Positions 17,396-27,562 of a stretch of 64,000 nucleotides of DNA are shown here, one piece after another. The notes below the pieces were generated by a model. It saw nothing but the letters and a program-made list of their open reading frames with translations, was not told where the DNA came from and did not search any database. The DNA is from Bacillota bacterium. Lineage in GTDB: Bacteria; Bacillota; SHA-98; UBA4971. Where the stretch lies: assembly GCA_012516125.1 (NCBI GenBank), contig JAAYXB010000033.1, positions 1 to 64,000 of the forward strand. The letters run 5' to 3'. Within the stretch, counting starts at the first letter, position 1. Every line of letters starts with the position of its first letter. The position numbers and the translations under genes are program-made.

Positions 17396-19402
17396 ATGCC
17401 GCATGTGACTGTTGATGGCCAGAAGGTTGAGATAAACGGCGAAAGGAACATCCTCGAAGTGGTGCGCAAGGCGGGCATCGAGCTTCCGACCTTCTGTTAC
17501 CACTCTGAGCTGTCCGTGTACGGGGCATGCCGGATGTGCGCCGTCGAGGTGGACGGGATGGGCCTCGTCGCGGCGTGCTCCACGCCGCCAGCGGATGGCA
17601 TGGTGATTCGCACGAACACCGAGAGGACGCGGAGGCTGCGTCGCATGGTTATCGAGCTTCTCCTGGCGAATCACCACAGGGACTGCACCACGTGCGAGAA
17701 GAACGGCATGTGCAAACTGCAGAGCCTCGCGTACCAGCTCGGTGTGAGGAAGGTGAGGTTTGGCGAGCGGGAGGAGATGCTTCCCATAGACGACTCGAAC
17801 CCGTCGGTCGTCCGGGACCCCAACAAGTGTATCCTGTGCGGGGACTGCGTGAGGGTGTGCTCCGAGATCCAGGGCATCGGTGTCCTGGACTTCGCGGGGC
17901 GCGGGTCCCGCACGTGCGTGAGCCCGGCATTCGGACGCAAGCTCTCCGAGGTCGAGTGCGTGTACTGCGGTCAGTGCGTCGCCGTGTGCCCCACGGGGGC
18001 GCTCACCGGGAAGCCTGAGGGGGAGGCGGTGTGGTCTGCCCTCCACGACCCGACGAAGACCGTGGTGGCACAGGTGGCGCCGGCGGTGCGCGTCGCACTG
18101 GGCGAGGTCTTCGGGGGCAAGCCGGGCGAGATCGAAACCGGCAAGATCGTGGCTGCCCTCAGGAAGCTGGGCTTCGCGAAAGTCTTCGATACCGTGTTCG
18201 GGGCTGACCTGACCGCTGTGGAAGAGTGCCACGAGTTCCTGGGCAGGCTCAAGAAGGGGGAGGACCTCCCCCTGTTCACGTCGTGCTGCCCAGGCTGGGT
18301 GAAGTTCATGGAGCAGTACTACCCGGACATGCTGCCGAACCTGTCCACGTGCAGATCGCCGCAGCAGATGTTCGGGTCGGTCATAAAGCGCTTCTACTCT
18401 AAGGAACTTGGCGTGCGGCCGGAGGACATCTTCGTGGTGTCGATCATGCCGTGCACGGCCAAGAAGTTCGAGGCGAAGAGGCCCGAGTTCGTGTCGGACG
18501 GTGGGGTTCGCGACGTGGACGCGGTGCTGTCCACGAACGAGCTTGGGCTGCTCCTGAAGCAGGCGGGTATCGTCTTCGACGAGCTTGAGGGCGAGGGCTT
18601 CGACCAGCCGTTCGGCCTTGCGACCGGCGGCGGGGTCATATTCGGCGTGACCGGTGGCGTGGCCGAGGCGGTCCTGAGGACAGCGGCGGCCTCCCTTGGG
18701 GTAGACTCCGGCAGGATAGACTTCCAGGAGGTCCGCGGCTTCGAGGGGACGCGCGAGGCGACGGTGCGCCTGGGCGACGCGGAGGTCCGCATGGCGGTCG
18801 TCCACGGCCTCGCGAACGCCCGTGCGCTCGTCGAAGCGGTGCGCAGGAAAGAAGTGTGCTACAATCTAGTTGAGGTCATGGCTTGCCCGGGCGGGTGTGT
18901 CGGAGGCGGTGGCCAGCCATACCCCAACGACATGCCAGCACGGAAGTCCAGGGGCAAGGGCCTCTACCGGGCCGACAGGACGATGCAGCTCCGCAGCCCC
19001 AGCGAGAACCTGGCGGTTGCGAGGCTCTACGAGAAGTACCTCGGCGAGCCGGGGAGCGAGCTCGCGCACGAGGCTCTCCACACGAGCTACGGTCCGCGCA
19101 GGCGGATCTCCGGCGACATGAGGATAAACGGCGCGACACCGGGAGCTCTCGACGTTTCCGTGTGCGTTGGCACCGGGTGCTACCTGCGGGGGTCGTACGA
19201 CGTGATCGACGTATTCACACGGCTTGCTGAGAGCGACGAGTTCATAGGGCGCGTTAACCTGAAGGCCACGTTCTGTCTGGAACAGTGTGACCGCGGGGTC
19301 TCGGTCAAGGTAGGCGACAAGATCGTGACTGGGGTTACCCCTGAGAACGCGGAGCGCGTTTTCTTCGAAGAGGTCGTGCCGCGACTACCCCAGGAGAGGT
19401 GA
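17396..19402 (+). CDS. [FeFe]-hydrogenase catalytic subunit (HndD/HydA group A)
   Basis: H-cluster motifs FTSCCPGW (L1), IMPCTAKKFEA (L2), VEVMACPGGCVGGGG (L3); N-terminal 2Fe-2S and 4Fe-4S domains. Confidence 0.96.
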   Translation: MPHVTVDGQKVEINGERNILEVVRKAGIELPTFCYHSELSVYGACRMCAVEVDGMGLVAACSTPPADGMVIRTNTERTRRLRRMVIELLLANHHRDCTTCEKNGMCKLQSLAYQLGVRKVRFGEREEMLPIDDSNPSVVRDPNKCILCGDCVRVCSEIQGIGVLDFAGRGSRTCVSPAFGRKLSEVECVYCGQCVAVCPTGALTGKPEGEAVWSALHDPTKTVVAQVAPAVRVALGEVFGGKPGEIETGKIVAALRKLGFAKVFDTVFGADLTAVEECHEFLGRLKKGEDLPLFTSCCPGWVKFMEQYYPDMLPNLSTCRSPQQMFGSVIKRFYSKELGVRPEDIFVVSIMPCTAKKFEAKRPEFVSDGGVRDVDAVLSTNELGLLLKQAGIVFDELEGEGFDQPFGLATGGGVIFGVTGGVAEAVLRTAAASLGVDSGRIDFQEVRGFEGTREATVRLGDAEVRMAVVHGLANARALVEAVRRKEVCYNLVEVMACPGGCVGGGGQPYPNDMPARKSRGKGLYRADRTMQLRSPSENLAVARLYEKYLGEPGSELAHEALHTSYGPRRRISGDMRINGATPGALDVSVCVGTGCYLRGSYDVIDVFTRLAESDEFIGRVNLKATFCLEQCDRGVSVKVGDKIVTGVTPENAERVFFEEVVPRLPQER

Positions 19403-19788
19403 ACGTCGATGCCGAAGCCGAAAGCTGCCCATTGTCGATGTTCACGTTGATGACGAGCAGCCTGGTCCGGGCTGAGGAAGGAATGCGAGGTGCCGTTCCT
19501 GTGGTGACGATCTGGGTGTGTGTTGGTAGCTCCTGCTTCCTGCGAGGCGCCCCCGATGTGATCAAGGCGTTCGAGGCCGAGATCGAGCGGAGGGCGCCCC
19601 GCCAGGTGGAGCTCAAGGGCACGTTCTGCCAGGAGCTCTGTACCATGGGCGTCACGGTGAGGGTCGGGAGCAAGGTCTTTACCGCCGTAAAGCCCGACGA
19701 TGTGCCGCGGCTGTTCGAGGAAGAGGTTGTGCCCCTGATCGAAGGGGGTTGCGAAGGAAGCTGTGACGCTTCCCCGGGGGACCCGTGA
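19399..19788 (+). CDS. stand-alone thioredoxin-like [2Fe-2S] ferredoxin domain protein
   Basis: 'IWVCVGSSCFLRGAPDVIKAFEAEIE...LKGTFCQELCTMGVTVRVG' with conserved Cys spacing. Confidence 0.8.
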   Translation: MNVDAEAESCPLSMFTLMTSSLVRAEEGMRGAVPVVTIWVCVGSSCFLRGAPDVIKAFEAEIERRAPRQVELKGTFCQELCTMGVTVRVGSKVFTAVKPDDVPRLFEEEVVPLIEGGCEGSCDASPGDP

Positions 19789-19914
19789 TGTACATCACTG
19801 AACCGTCAACTGTCAGCTCAAGCGACCGCGGCACGGCGAGGTTCATACGTGACACGGAGCAGTCTTCGGCGCGCGCGAAATGAGGCGTGAGCTGGGAGCT
19901 GGGAGAGTGGTAAG

Positions 19915-21780
19915 GTGAGCGTGATCGAGACTATAGAGGCAAAATGCAAGGACTGTTACAAATGCCTGAGATCGTGCCCTGTGAAGGCCATCAGGATGGA
20001 GCGGGGCGGTGCGCCCCACGAGCTTCATGCCAGGGTCGCCGAGGAGCGGTGCATATTCGATGGCACGTGCGTCCTCGTCTGCCCGCAAAAGGCCAAGAAG
20101 GTCGCAAGCGACCTCGACAAGCTGCGGTCGCTGATCGCTGGCGGAGCAAAGGTAGCCGCGAGCCTGGCGCCGTCGTTTCCGTCCGCCTTTCCCGACGTCG
20201 ATCCCCTGGTCATCCCGGCGGCCCTTCGTCTCCTGGGCTTCCAGATTGTCCAGGAGACCGCCGTGGGTGCGGAGCTTGTCAGCGCCGAGCACGCGAGGCT
20301 CTTCCGGGAGACCGGCGGCCCGCTCATCTCGAGCTCTTGCCCCGCGGTGGTGAACCTCATCGAGCGCCATTACCCCGAGGCGATTACATACCTTGCGCCC
20401 GTGGTGTCGCCCATGATTGCCCACGGTCGCTTTCTCAAGCAGCTCGTGCCCGGTGTGAGGGTCGCCTTTATCGGTCCCTGCATCGCGAAGCATGAGGAGC
20501 GGAGGGTGCCCGGGCTCGACGACGCCGTGGACTTCGTCCTCACGTTCGACGAGCTAGCGGGCCTCTTCAAGCGGGAGGGGATAGACCTGAGGCGGGTCGC
20601 GCCCGGAGATTTCGACGGGCCCATGCCCGGCCTTGCGCGCCTCTTCCCTGTCGGCGGCGGTACGCTGAAGGCCTCCTTTCTGAGCACGGACATGCTCGAC
20701 TGCGAGGTGCTGTCTGTGTCGGGCGTGGACAACTGCCGGGAGGTGCTGCGCTGGTTCATCGAAAGCGACCGTAGGGCGCCGGGCCGGCGCGGCGGCGGTG
20801 AGGATGGCGGTGGCCGTCGCGACGATGACACCGGCGATAACGGCGGCGCGGCTTCGACAGCCTCCAGGCTGCCCCGCCTGGTGGAAATGCTTGCCTGTGA
20901 GGGGGGCTGCGTCGGCGGGCCTATGAACTCGAGCTGCGAGGACGTATACACCCGCAGGGCGCGGGTGCTCGCGTACGCAAAGTCCCGCGCCGGCCTGGGC
21001 CAGAGGCACGATAGTGACAACAGCCGGATCACGCTGCCTCGCCACCTCTTGCTGCGGTCTTACCGCAACCTCCGGCCGAAGGCTCCTGCCCCCGAGGAGG
21101 ACGCCATCAGGGCTGTCCTGGCGAAGACCGGCAAGTACGGGCCCGAAGACGAGCTGAACTGCGGCGCGTGCGGTTACGATTCGTGCCGCGACAAGGCCGT
21201 TGCGGTCCTCCAGGGGATGGCCGACCCAGAGATGTGCATCCCGTACATGCGCGAGCGGGCGGAGTCCATGGCGAACCTGTTCGTGGCGTCCGCGCCTTAC
21301 GGGATAATCGTCGTGGATGAAGACGAAGTCATCCGTGATCTAAATGCCGCCGCGGAGCGGATGTTCAGGCGGTCCAGGCACGAGGCTGTTGGCGGAAAGC
21401 TCGCCACACTCATGGACCCGTCGAGCTTCCAGCAGGTCCTCGCCAGCAAGACCCCCGTCCAGGTCGAGGTCGCCTACCCTGAGCTCGGCCTCGTCACGAG
21501 ACAAACGATATTCTACGAGCCTGACGAGAGGCTCGCGATGGGGGTCATCGCGGACATCACCGAGGAGAAGAGGCAGGCGGCCCACCTCCAGAAGCTCCGC
21601 GCCGAAACCCTCGAGAAGGCGCAAGGCGTGATAGACAAGCAAATGGAGGTCGCGCAGAAGATAGCGGGCTTGCTCGGCGAGACCACCGCCGAGACCAAGG
21701 TCCTCTTGACGAGGCTCATGAATGTATTCCGGGAGGAAGGCGCGCAGAATGGTGGACCTCAACACAGGCCTCCACGTTGA
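19915..21780 (+). CDS. sensory-type [FeFe]-hydrogenase-like protein with FeS and PAS domains (HydS / group C-like)
   Basis: L1 SSSCPAVV, L2 IGPCIAKHEE, L3 VEMLACEGGCVGG, 'CGACGYDSCRDKAVAVLQGMADPEMC', then a PAS domain 'SAPYGIIVVDEDEVIRDLNAAAERMF'. Confidence 0.85.
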   Translation: MSVIETIEAKCKDCYKCLRSCPVKAIRMERGGAPHELHARVAEERCIFDGTCVLVCPQKAKKVASDLDKLRSLIAGGAKVAASLAPSFPSAFPDVDPLVIPAALRLLGFQIVQETAVGAELVSAEHARLFRETGGPLISSSCPAVVNLIERHYPEAITYLAPVVSPMIAHGRFLKQLVPGVRVAFIGPCIAKHEERRVPGLDDAVDFVLTFDELAGLFKREGIDLRRVAPGDFDGPMPGLARLFPVGGGTLKASFLSTDMLDCEVLSVSGVDNCREVLRWFIESDRRAPGRRGGGEDGGGRRDDDTGDNGGAASTASRLPRLVEMLACEGGCVGGPMNSSCEDVYTRRARVLAYAKSRAGLGQRHDSDNSRITLPRHLLLRSYRNLRPKAPAPEEDAIRAVLAKTGKYGPEDELNCGACGYDSCRDKAVAVLQGMADPEMCIPYMRERAESMANLFVASAPYGIIVVDEDEVIRDLNAAAERMFRRSRHEAVGGKLATLMDPSSFQQVLASKTPVQVEVAYPELGLVTRQTIFYEPDERLAMGVIADITEEKRQAAHLQKLRAETLEKAQGVIDKQMEVAQKIAGLLGETTAETKVLLTRLMNVFREEGAQNGGPQHRPPR

Positions 21781-22915
21781 GGTCGGAAAAAGCCAGCTGA
21801 ACAAGCACGGCGAGGAGCTGTGCGGCGACAGTGTCGAGGTGGGCGAGGGTCCCGGCTCCACCATCGTGGTCCTCTCAGACGGGCTCGGGAGCGGGGTCAA
21901 GGCGAACATCCTATCGTCCCTCACCGTCAGGATGATCGCCACGATGTTGAAAGGCGGGCTTGCGCTCGAGGACGTCATCGACACCCTTGCCCGCACCCTT
22001 CCCGTGTGCGAGAAGCGGCACCTCGCCTACTCGACGTTCAGCATCCTCCAGGTCTTCCGCGACGGATCGGCCTACCTCGCCGAGTACGATAGCCCTCCGG
22101 CGTTCATCGGGCGCGGCCGCGACCTGCGGCCCGTGCCGAGGTCCGAGTGCGTCGTCGGCGGACGGGTGGTAAAGGAAGCTTTCTTTTCGGTCCAGGACGG
22201 GGACTGGGTCGTGATGGTCAGCGACGGAATCCTGCACGCCGGCATCGGCGGGGTATGGAACACCGGCTGGGGATGGGATAGAGTTGCGAACTACATCCAG
22301 TCAGTGGCCGCCTGGGCAGAGACGGCGCACGAGTTCGCTGAGGAGATCGCGCGGGTCACTGATAAACTGTACGGTCAGAAACCCGGCGACGACGCTACCG
22401 TCGTAGCTGTTCGCATCAGGCGCCCCCGTACCCTGACCATGCTGGTAGGTCCTCCCGTGGATCGGAGGGACGACCCTGTGGTCGTGGGGAAGCTTGTCGA
22501 GGAGCCTGGCAAGAAGGTCGTTTGCGGCGGGACCACGGGCAACATGGTCGCGCGTATCCTCGGCAAACCCATCACGGTGGATCTCAAGTGCCAGGACAGG
22601 CGGGTACCCCCCACCGCCGAGATCGAGGGGATAGACCTCGTTACCGAGGGTATGCTCACGCTCTCTTACACGCTGGAGAAGCTCAAAGCCGACGCGAAGC
22701 TGCGCGACGTGGCGTGGCAGAGGGACGGCGCGAGCCGCCTCGCATCTGTGCTCCTCGAGGCGGACAGCGTTCGCATCATCGTGGGGCGGGCCATAAACCC
22801 CGCGCACCAGAGTCCAGACGTGCCGGTGACCCTCGCACTGAAACACAAGATAGTCGACGAGCTTGCGCAGGTCCTCCGGGGCATGGGCAAGACGGTACGT
22901 GTGGAATACTACTGA
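21749..22915 (+). CDS. SpoIIE-family PP2C serine phosphatase
   Basis: 'CGDSVEVGEGPGSTIVVLSDGLGSGVKANILSSLTVRM', 'DWVVMVSDGILHAG', 'GDDATVVAVRI'. Confidence 0.85.
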   Translation: MVDLNTGLHVEVGKSQLNKHGEELCGDSVEVGEGPGSTIVVLSDGLGSGVKANILSSLTVRMIATMLKGGLALEDVIDTLARTLPVCEKRHLAYSTFSILQVFRDGSAYLAEYDSPPAFIGRGRDLRPVPRSECVVGGRVVKEAFFSVQDGDWVVMVSDGILHAGIGGVWNTGWGWDRVANYIQSVAAWAETAHEFAEEIARVTDKLYGQKPGDDATVVAVRIRRPRTLTMLVGPPVDRRDDPVVVGKLVEEPGKKVVCGGTTGNMVARILGKPITVDLKCQDRRVPPTAEIEGIDLVTEGMLTLSYTLEKLKADAKLRDVAWQRDGASRLASVLLEADSVRIIVGRAINPAHQSPDVPVTLALKHKIVDELAQVLRGMGKTVRVEYY

Positions 22916-23210
22916 CTGTGCGTTCAGCAACCTGCGCCAGTTCTCCCGGTTTCCGGGTGCGTGTGACAATTGTGGCACACAAGGGCTGCGACCCGTGGGT
23001 GACTGTGAGAGCGCTGCCCAGCTTTAGTCGCTCTTACGGGGCCTTGTGTGCGGACGGGGGGCATCGTTCACGACGATGAGACAAGTTGGCCATCTAGGCA
23101 GGTGACCCTTAGCAGGTGACCCTTAGGCGCCACAAGCGCTACACGCGCCCCCGGTTTCCAGGATCTTGACACGGAGCCAGGGGCGTGATAGTTTATGGAG
23201 TGCAGGGCAT

Positions 23211-23226
23211 GACTGACCGGTCAGTC
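23211..23226. promoter_or_regulatory. TetR-type operator palindrome
   Basis: Perfect 16-bp palindrome GACTGACCGGTCAGTC upstream of a TetR gene. Confidence 0.75.
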
Positions 23227-23333
23227 TAAATCCGGCGACGTTATGTCTGCGACCTCTATCGTGAGGGAAAAGAGTCGCAGAAGCGGGGGAGTGCCGTGTG
23301 GACACGGGGAGAGGCCAACTTGACGGCGGCGAA

Positions 23334-23954
23334 ATGAAAGAGGCAGGGAAGCGCGACCTCATCCTCGACGCGGCCCAGCAGGTATTCTCGAAGAAAGGGT
23401 TTCATGAGGCTACTGTCGAGGAAATAGCGGAGAGGGCGGGTGTCGGAAAGGGTACAGTCTATCTCTACTTTCCGAGCAAAAAGGAAATCCTCGTTGCCCT
23501 CATCGAAGAGCGGCTCAAGGATCTCACCCGGGCGCTCGAAGAGCGTGTGGAGGCTGCGGGAGCCGGGCCGCGAGACCACACGGAAAAGTTACGTCAGGCC
23601 ATTTCCTTTCAAATGGAGGTTTTGAGGAAATCGCAGGACTTCCTTACCGTAATGTCCGGTGACATTGGCGAGCTCGGGCAAGAGCTTGACAAGCGGACCA
23701 GAGAGGCGCGTCGCGCGTTCATCACTGTGATGGAGACTGTCATCCGTGAGGGAACGCGCAAGGGAGAGTTCCGAAACATAGACCCCCGGCTGGCCACATA
23801 TGCCATAGAGGGGATGATCATACACGCCGCCGTGGGCTTGACGATAGGAGAGGGCACGCAGCTTACAGACGAGCACATCTCGCAGGCGGTTGACCTCTGC
23901 CTTCACGGCATCGTCCGGGGAAGCGGCAGCGCGCATGCCTGCAATGGCCCGTAG
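23334..23954 (+). CDS. TetR/AcrR-family regulator
   Basis: 'RDLILDAAQQVFSKKGFHEATVEEIAERAGVGKGTVYLYFPSKKEIL'. Confidence 0.93.
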   Translation: MKEAGKRDLILDAAQQVFSKKGFHEATVEEIAERAGVGKGTVYLYFPSKKEILVALIEERLKDLTRALEERVEAAGAGPRDHTEKLRQAISFQMEVLRKSQDFLTVMSGDIGELGQELDKRTREARRAFITVMETVIREGTRKGEFRNIDPRLATYAIEGMIIHAAVGLTIGEGTQLTDEHISQAVDLCLHGIVRGSGSAHACNGP

Positions 23955-24169
23955 GGAACGCGCACTCCTCCCACGGGTTGCGCGCGCTCCTGCCGCGGGT
24001 TCGGCGAACTCCCTCACGGTTTGCTCCGGCTCCCCCACGAGGCCCCAGGGGTCCCAGGGGTCCCAGGGGTGAGGTCGGGCCGACGGAACGGGCGGCGGCT
24101 CGACGGGGTATGCGCGACTGGACGAAGCAGGCCGCAGGACGGAAGTGAGGGTTCAGGGGGTACATAGCT

Positions 24170-26659
24170 GTGGAAAGACTCGTAAGGGCTATTGTGAGAC
24201 ATCCCGGAAGGGTTGTGGCCACGCTGTGTGTGGTGACATTCGCGTTTGCGTACTACCTGCCCCGTGTGCAGCTCAAGACGGATACCGCCTCGCTTGCTCC
24301 TCATGACGATCCCGTGATCCGGGAGCTCGTGGAGACCGTCGAGGACTTCGGTTCGCAGGACATCATCATGGTCGTCCTCAAGGGTGACGTCTTCACGCCG
24401 GAGACCCTCGCCAAGGTCCGCCGACTGGCCGACGGCATTTCGGGCATGGCGGGAGTAGACAGGGTGATGACGCCCCTTGATGTCGAGCTTGTCCGCGGGG
24501 ACGAGTTCGGCCTCCAGATTGCCCTCGCTACGGACCACGTGCCCGAAACACCCGAGGAGGTGGAGGCCTTCCGGGAAGCCCTCAAGGCCACCCGCCAGGG
24601 CTCCGCCATGGTTGCGTCGAACGACGAGGCTATGGCCATCTTCATAACGCTCGAGCCCGATGTTATGGCTTCTACCAGGGCTCAGGAGCTCGCTGGAGAG
24701 ATAGAGGCCCTCGTTCGCCAGGAGGAGAGCCCGGGGCAAGAGATTTACATAGTTGGCGAGGCGTACATGGGTTACTGGGCCTCCCGGAACATGCGCCGTG
24801 ACCTCAGGTTCTTGTTCCCGCTCGCGGTCGCCGTCGTGATAGGCGCCCTCTACCTTAGTTTCGGGAGCGTGTCGGACGTTGGCGCGCTGCTCGCGGGCAT
24901 CGTGATGAGCGTCATATGGACCGTGGGCCTCATGGCCGCTCTGGGCTACAACATCACCATCGTGTCGATGATGTTGCCCACCATTCTTGTCTCCATGGGA
25001 AGCGCCGCAGGGATCCACATCCTCAACCGTTTCCACGAGGAGACGAGGTCCGGCACAAACGTGGAGGACTCCATCGTAAAGATCGTGCTTGAGCTCACAA
25101 GCCCGATATCCATGACGACCCTCACCACCGCCGTGGGGTTTGCGTCTTTCCTGACGTCGTTCGTTCCTCCTGTGAGGGAATTCGGCGCGCTTGCGGCGGT
25201 TGGCATAATCTTCAACATGCTGATCTCGCTTACCTGGATACCGTCGGTTCTCGCAATACGCGAAAGGCGCAGGGCGGCTGCGGTGCGCGCGCGAGGTCAC
25301 CATACCACGGATGTAGCTGGTATCGTGCGTGACGCGGGTAAGGCGGGCGGTGCAGGTGATGCGGAGGACGAGAGCCGTGCGGCGCCCGTGGTGCACCAGG
25401 TGGGTCGCCGCTCTTTTCTCCAGAAGCTGCTCGACGCCACCGGGAAGCTCGTGATCTCGCACCCGTGGGCCGTCATAGTGGGAGCGGCCGTGATGACTGT
25501 CGCCTTTGCCTCCGGGATCCCGGGGCTTGCGGTGGAAACAAACTTCCTCCGGTATTTCAGGGAGGATAGTCCTGTTGTGCAAGGCACGAAGGCCGTGGAG
25601 GAGTATTTCGGCGGAACCCTTGGCCTATCCGTGCTCGTTGATACCGGCGAGCCGGACGGCATCAAGGATCCGGCGGTTTTGAACCGTATGGTCGAGTTGG
25701 AAGATAAGCTCAAGGGCCTGGACGAGGTAAGCGACCCGACTTCGGTGGCGGGACTCATCCGTGAAGTGAACAGGGCCCTGAACGGTAACGATCCCGCATA
25801 CTACACGATCCCAGACAGCCGGGAGGCCGTTGCCCAGGAGCTCCTGCTCTTTACGATGCAGGGCGGCTCGGGCCTTGATACGATGGTGAGCTACGACTTC
25901 CAGAAGGCGCTCGTGAGCACGAGAGTGCTCAATCTTCCGACTTCTGAGCTTCATCGCGTGATTGGTGCGGTCGAGGATGTTTCCAACGAGGTCTTCGGCG
26001 GCACTGGTGTCAGGACGGCGGTGGTGGGTCTGCCAAAGGTGATGCTGCGGCTCATGGAAAGGTTCATGGACAGCCAGATCAAGAGCCTTGTTGTCTCCAT
26101 GGCAGGTGTGTGGGCTGTCGTCGCCCTCATCATGGGCTCTGCGTGGCTGGGCCTCCTGTGCCTTGTGGCGCTCTTCATCAGCGTCATCGTGAATTTCGGG
26201 TTCATGTCTTTCGCTAGCATACCTCTTGATGTGGTCACGATAATGATATCCGGCGTCTGCATCGGGATAGGTGTCGACTACTCGATCCACGTTCTCAGCC
26301 GGTACCGCCTGGAGCTGCGGAGCGGAAAGGAGAGGGAGGCGGCGCTCGCGAGTGTCGTCGGTTCCACGGGACGAGGCGTGTTCTTCAACGCTTCCACCCT
26401 GGCGCTGGGGTTCGGGCTCCTGGCGTTCTCGAGCTTCAAGGCGATCTCGCTATTCGGCCTCCTTGTGGCGGCCACTATGTGCACGAGCGCACTCGGGGCG
26501 CTCCTGGTGCTGCCGGCGGTGTTGAGGCTGGTGAGCGCAGACCGCGTGCGCTATGCGGGATTCGGGACAAGACGCGCGGCATTCGGCGCAAGAGGCGCGG
26601 CGCGTCCCGCGCCGGCGCATTCGGTGGGAACAGGCGGGAAACCATCCCGGTCCACATGA
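24170..26659 (+). CDS. RND-superfamily (MMPL-type) exporter
   Basis: 829 aa with two repeated TM bundles; 'SMGSAAGIHILNRFHEE', 'GIGVDYSIHVLSRYRLE'. Confidence 0.92.
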   Translation: MERLVRAIVRHPGRVVATLCVVTFAFAYYLPRVQLKTDTASLAPHDDPVIRELVETVEDFGSQDIIMVVLKGDVFTPETLAKVRRLADGISGMAGVDRVMTPLDVELVRGDEFGLQIALATDHVPETPEEVEAFREALKATRQGSAMVASNDEAMAIFITLEPDVMASTRAQELAGEIEALVRQEESPGQEIYIVGEAYMGYWASRNMRRDLRFLFPLAVAVVIGALYLSFGSVSDVGALLAGIVMSVIWTVGLMAALGYNITIVSMMLPTILVSMGSAAGIHILNRFHEETRSGTNVEDSIVKIVLELTSPISMTTLTTAVGFASFLTSFVPPVREFGALAAVGIIFNMLISLTWIPSVLAIRERRRAAAVRARGHHTTDVAGIVRDAGKAGGAGDAEDESRAAPVVHQVGRRSFLQKLLDATGKLVISHPWAVIVGAAVMTVAFASGIPGLAVETNFLRYFREDSPVVQGTKAVEEYFGGTLGLSVLVDTGEPDGIKDPAVLNRMVELEDKLKGLDEVSDPTSVAGLIREVNRALNGNDPAYYTIPDSREAVAQELLLFTMQGGSGLDTMVSYDFQKALVSTRVLNLPTSELHRVIGAVEDVSNEVFGGTGVRTAVVGLPKVMLRLMERFMDSQIKSLVVSMAGVWAVVALIMGSAWLGLLCLVALFISVIVNFGFMSFASIPLDVVTIMISGVCIGIGVDYSIHVLSRYRLELRSGKEREAALASVVGSTGRGVFFNASTLALGFGLLAFSSFKAISLFGLLVAATMCTSALGALLVLPAVLRLVSADRVRYAGFGTRRAAFGARGAARPAPAHSVGTGGKPSRST

Positions 26660-26737
26660 ATCCGTATGAGACTATTGGCACGATACAGTGCATCACAGGA
26701 AGGTGACGTCTGATGGTGGTGATGGTGGTGATGACCC

Positions 26738-27562
26738 ATGGTGCGGTGTGAGACGCGACAGGTGGCGTCAAGGGGCATTGTGGCCTGCGTCCTTCTTGCC
26801 GCCGTGCTCGCGGTGGCATGGGCGCCGGTCGCTCCGGAACGGGTAAGGGCGGCAGACCTTACCGCCGAGCAGATCCTGGACAAGCTCGAGGGCACGACTA
26901 TGCTTACGGGGAGCGGCTCGGCCACGATCGAGCTTGTCACGGAGAACAAGCGCGGCCAGCAGCGAAGCAACAAGCTCAGGGTGTTCCGGAGCAAAGCCGC
27001 TGACGGAACAGAAAAACAACTTCTTGAGTACCTGTCACCGGCCGATGTTGCCGGGACCAAGCTCCTCAGCATAACCGGCGGCCAGGAGACCCAGATCTGG
27101 CTGTTCATGCCCGCCCTGGGCAGGGAGAGGAGGATCGCCGGCGCCGAGACGCGGACGAAGTTCATGGGGACGGACTTCACGTACGAGGAGATATCCGGCG
27201 GCTCGGCGTACAAGGATGACTATAAGGCCGAGAGGCTCAAGGATGAGGATCTGGACGGGCGCAACTGCTACGTGCTGCGCCTTACGCCAACGGGTGAAAG
27301 CGACTATGGTTTCGTCAAGATGTGGGTCTGGCGGGACGAGTTCATCCCGCTGAAAATCGAGTTCTATAACAGGGATGGTAAGGTACGCAAAGTTCTCTCA
27401 AACTTGGACCTGAAGAAGAGCAGCAAAGGCAAGTGGGAGCCTTCCACCATTGTGATGAGCGACGTTGTGGCGGGGACGAAGACGATAATCAAGATCCTCG
27501 AGATGTCAGGGGAGCCCGTGCCTGACGAATACTTCACCGTCCGCTACCTGAGGCGGCGCTAG
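26738..27562 (+). CDS. outer-membrane lipoprotein-sorting protein (LolA-like)
   Basis: Signal peptide; 'SATIELVTENKRGQQRSNKLRVF', 'QIWLFMPALGRERRIAGAETRTKFMGTDFTYEEIS'. Confidence 0.85.
   Translation: MVRCETRQVASRGIVACVLLAAVLAVAWAPVAPERVRAADLTAEQILDKLEGTTMLTGSGSATIELVTENKRGQQRSNKLRVFRSKAADGTEKQLLEYLSPADVAGTKLLSITGGQETQIWLFMPALGRERRIAGAETRTKFMGTDFTYEEISGGSAYKDDYKAERLKDEDLDGRNCYVLRLTPTGESDYGFVKMWVWRDEFIPLKIEFYNRDGKVRKVLSNLDLKKSSKGKWEPSTIVMSDVVAGTKTIIKILEMSGEPVPDEYFTVRYLRRR

Noticed and set aside
17327-18805. 492-aa minus-strand ORF
   Set aside because: Antisense shadow of the hydrogenase catalytic subunit; no domain.
23099-23128. Duplicate AGGTGACCCTTAG
   Set aside because: Two short direct copies only; not separable from chance duplication.
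24040-24072. CCCAGGGGT x3 tandem repeat
   Set aside because: Simple slippage microrepeat between genes; no further support for function.
24014-25582. 522-aa minus-strand ORF
   Set aside because: Antisense shadow of the RND exporter in high-GC DNA; low-complexity H/R/G-rich translation.
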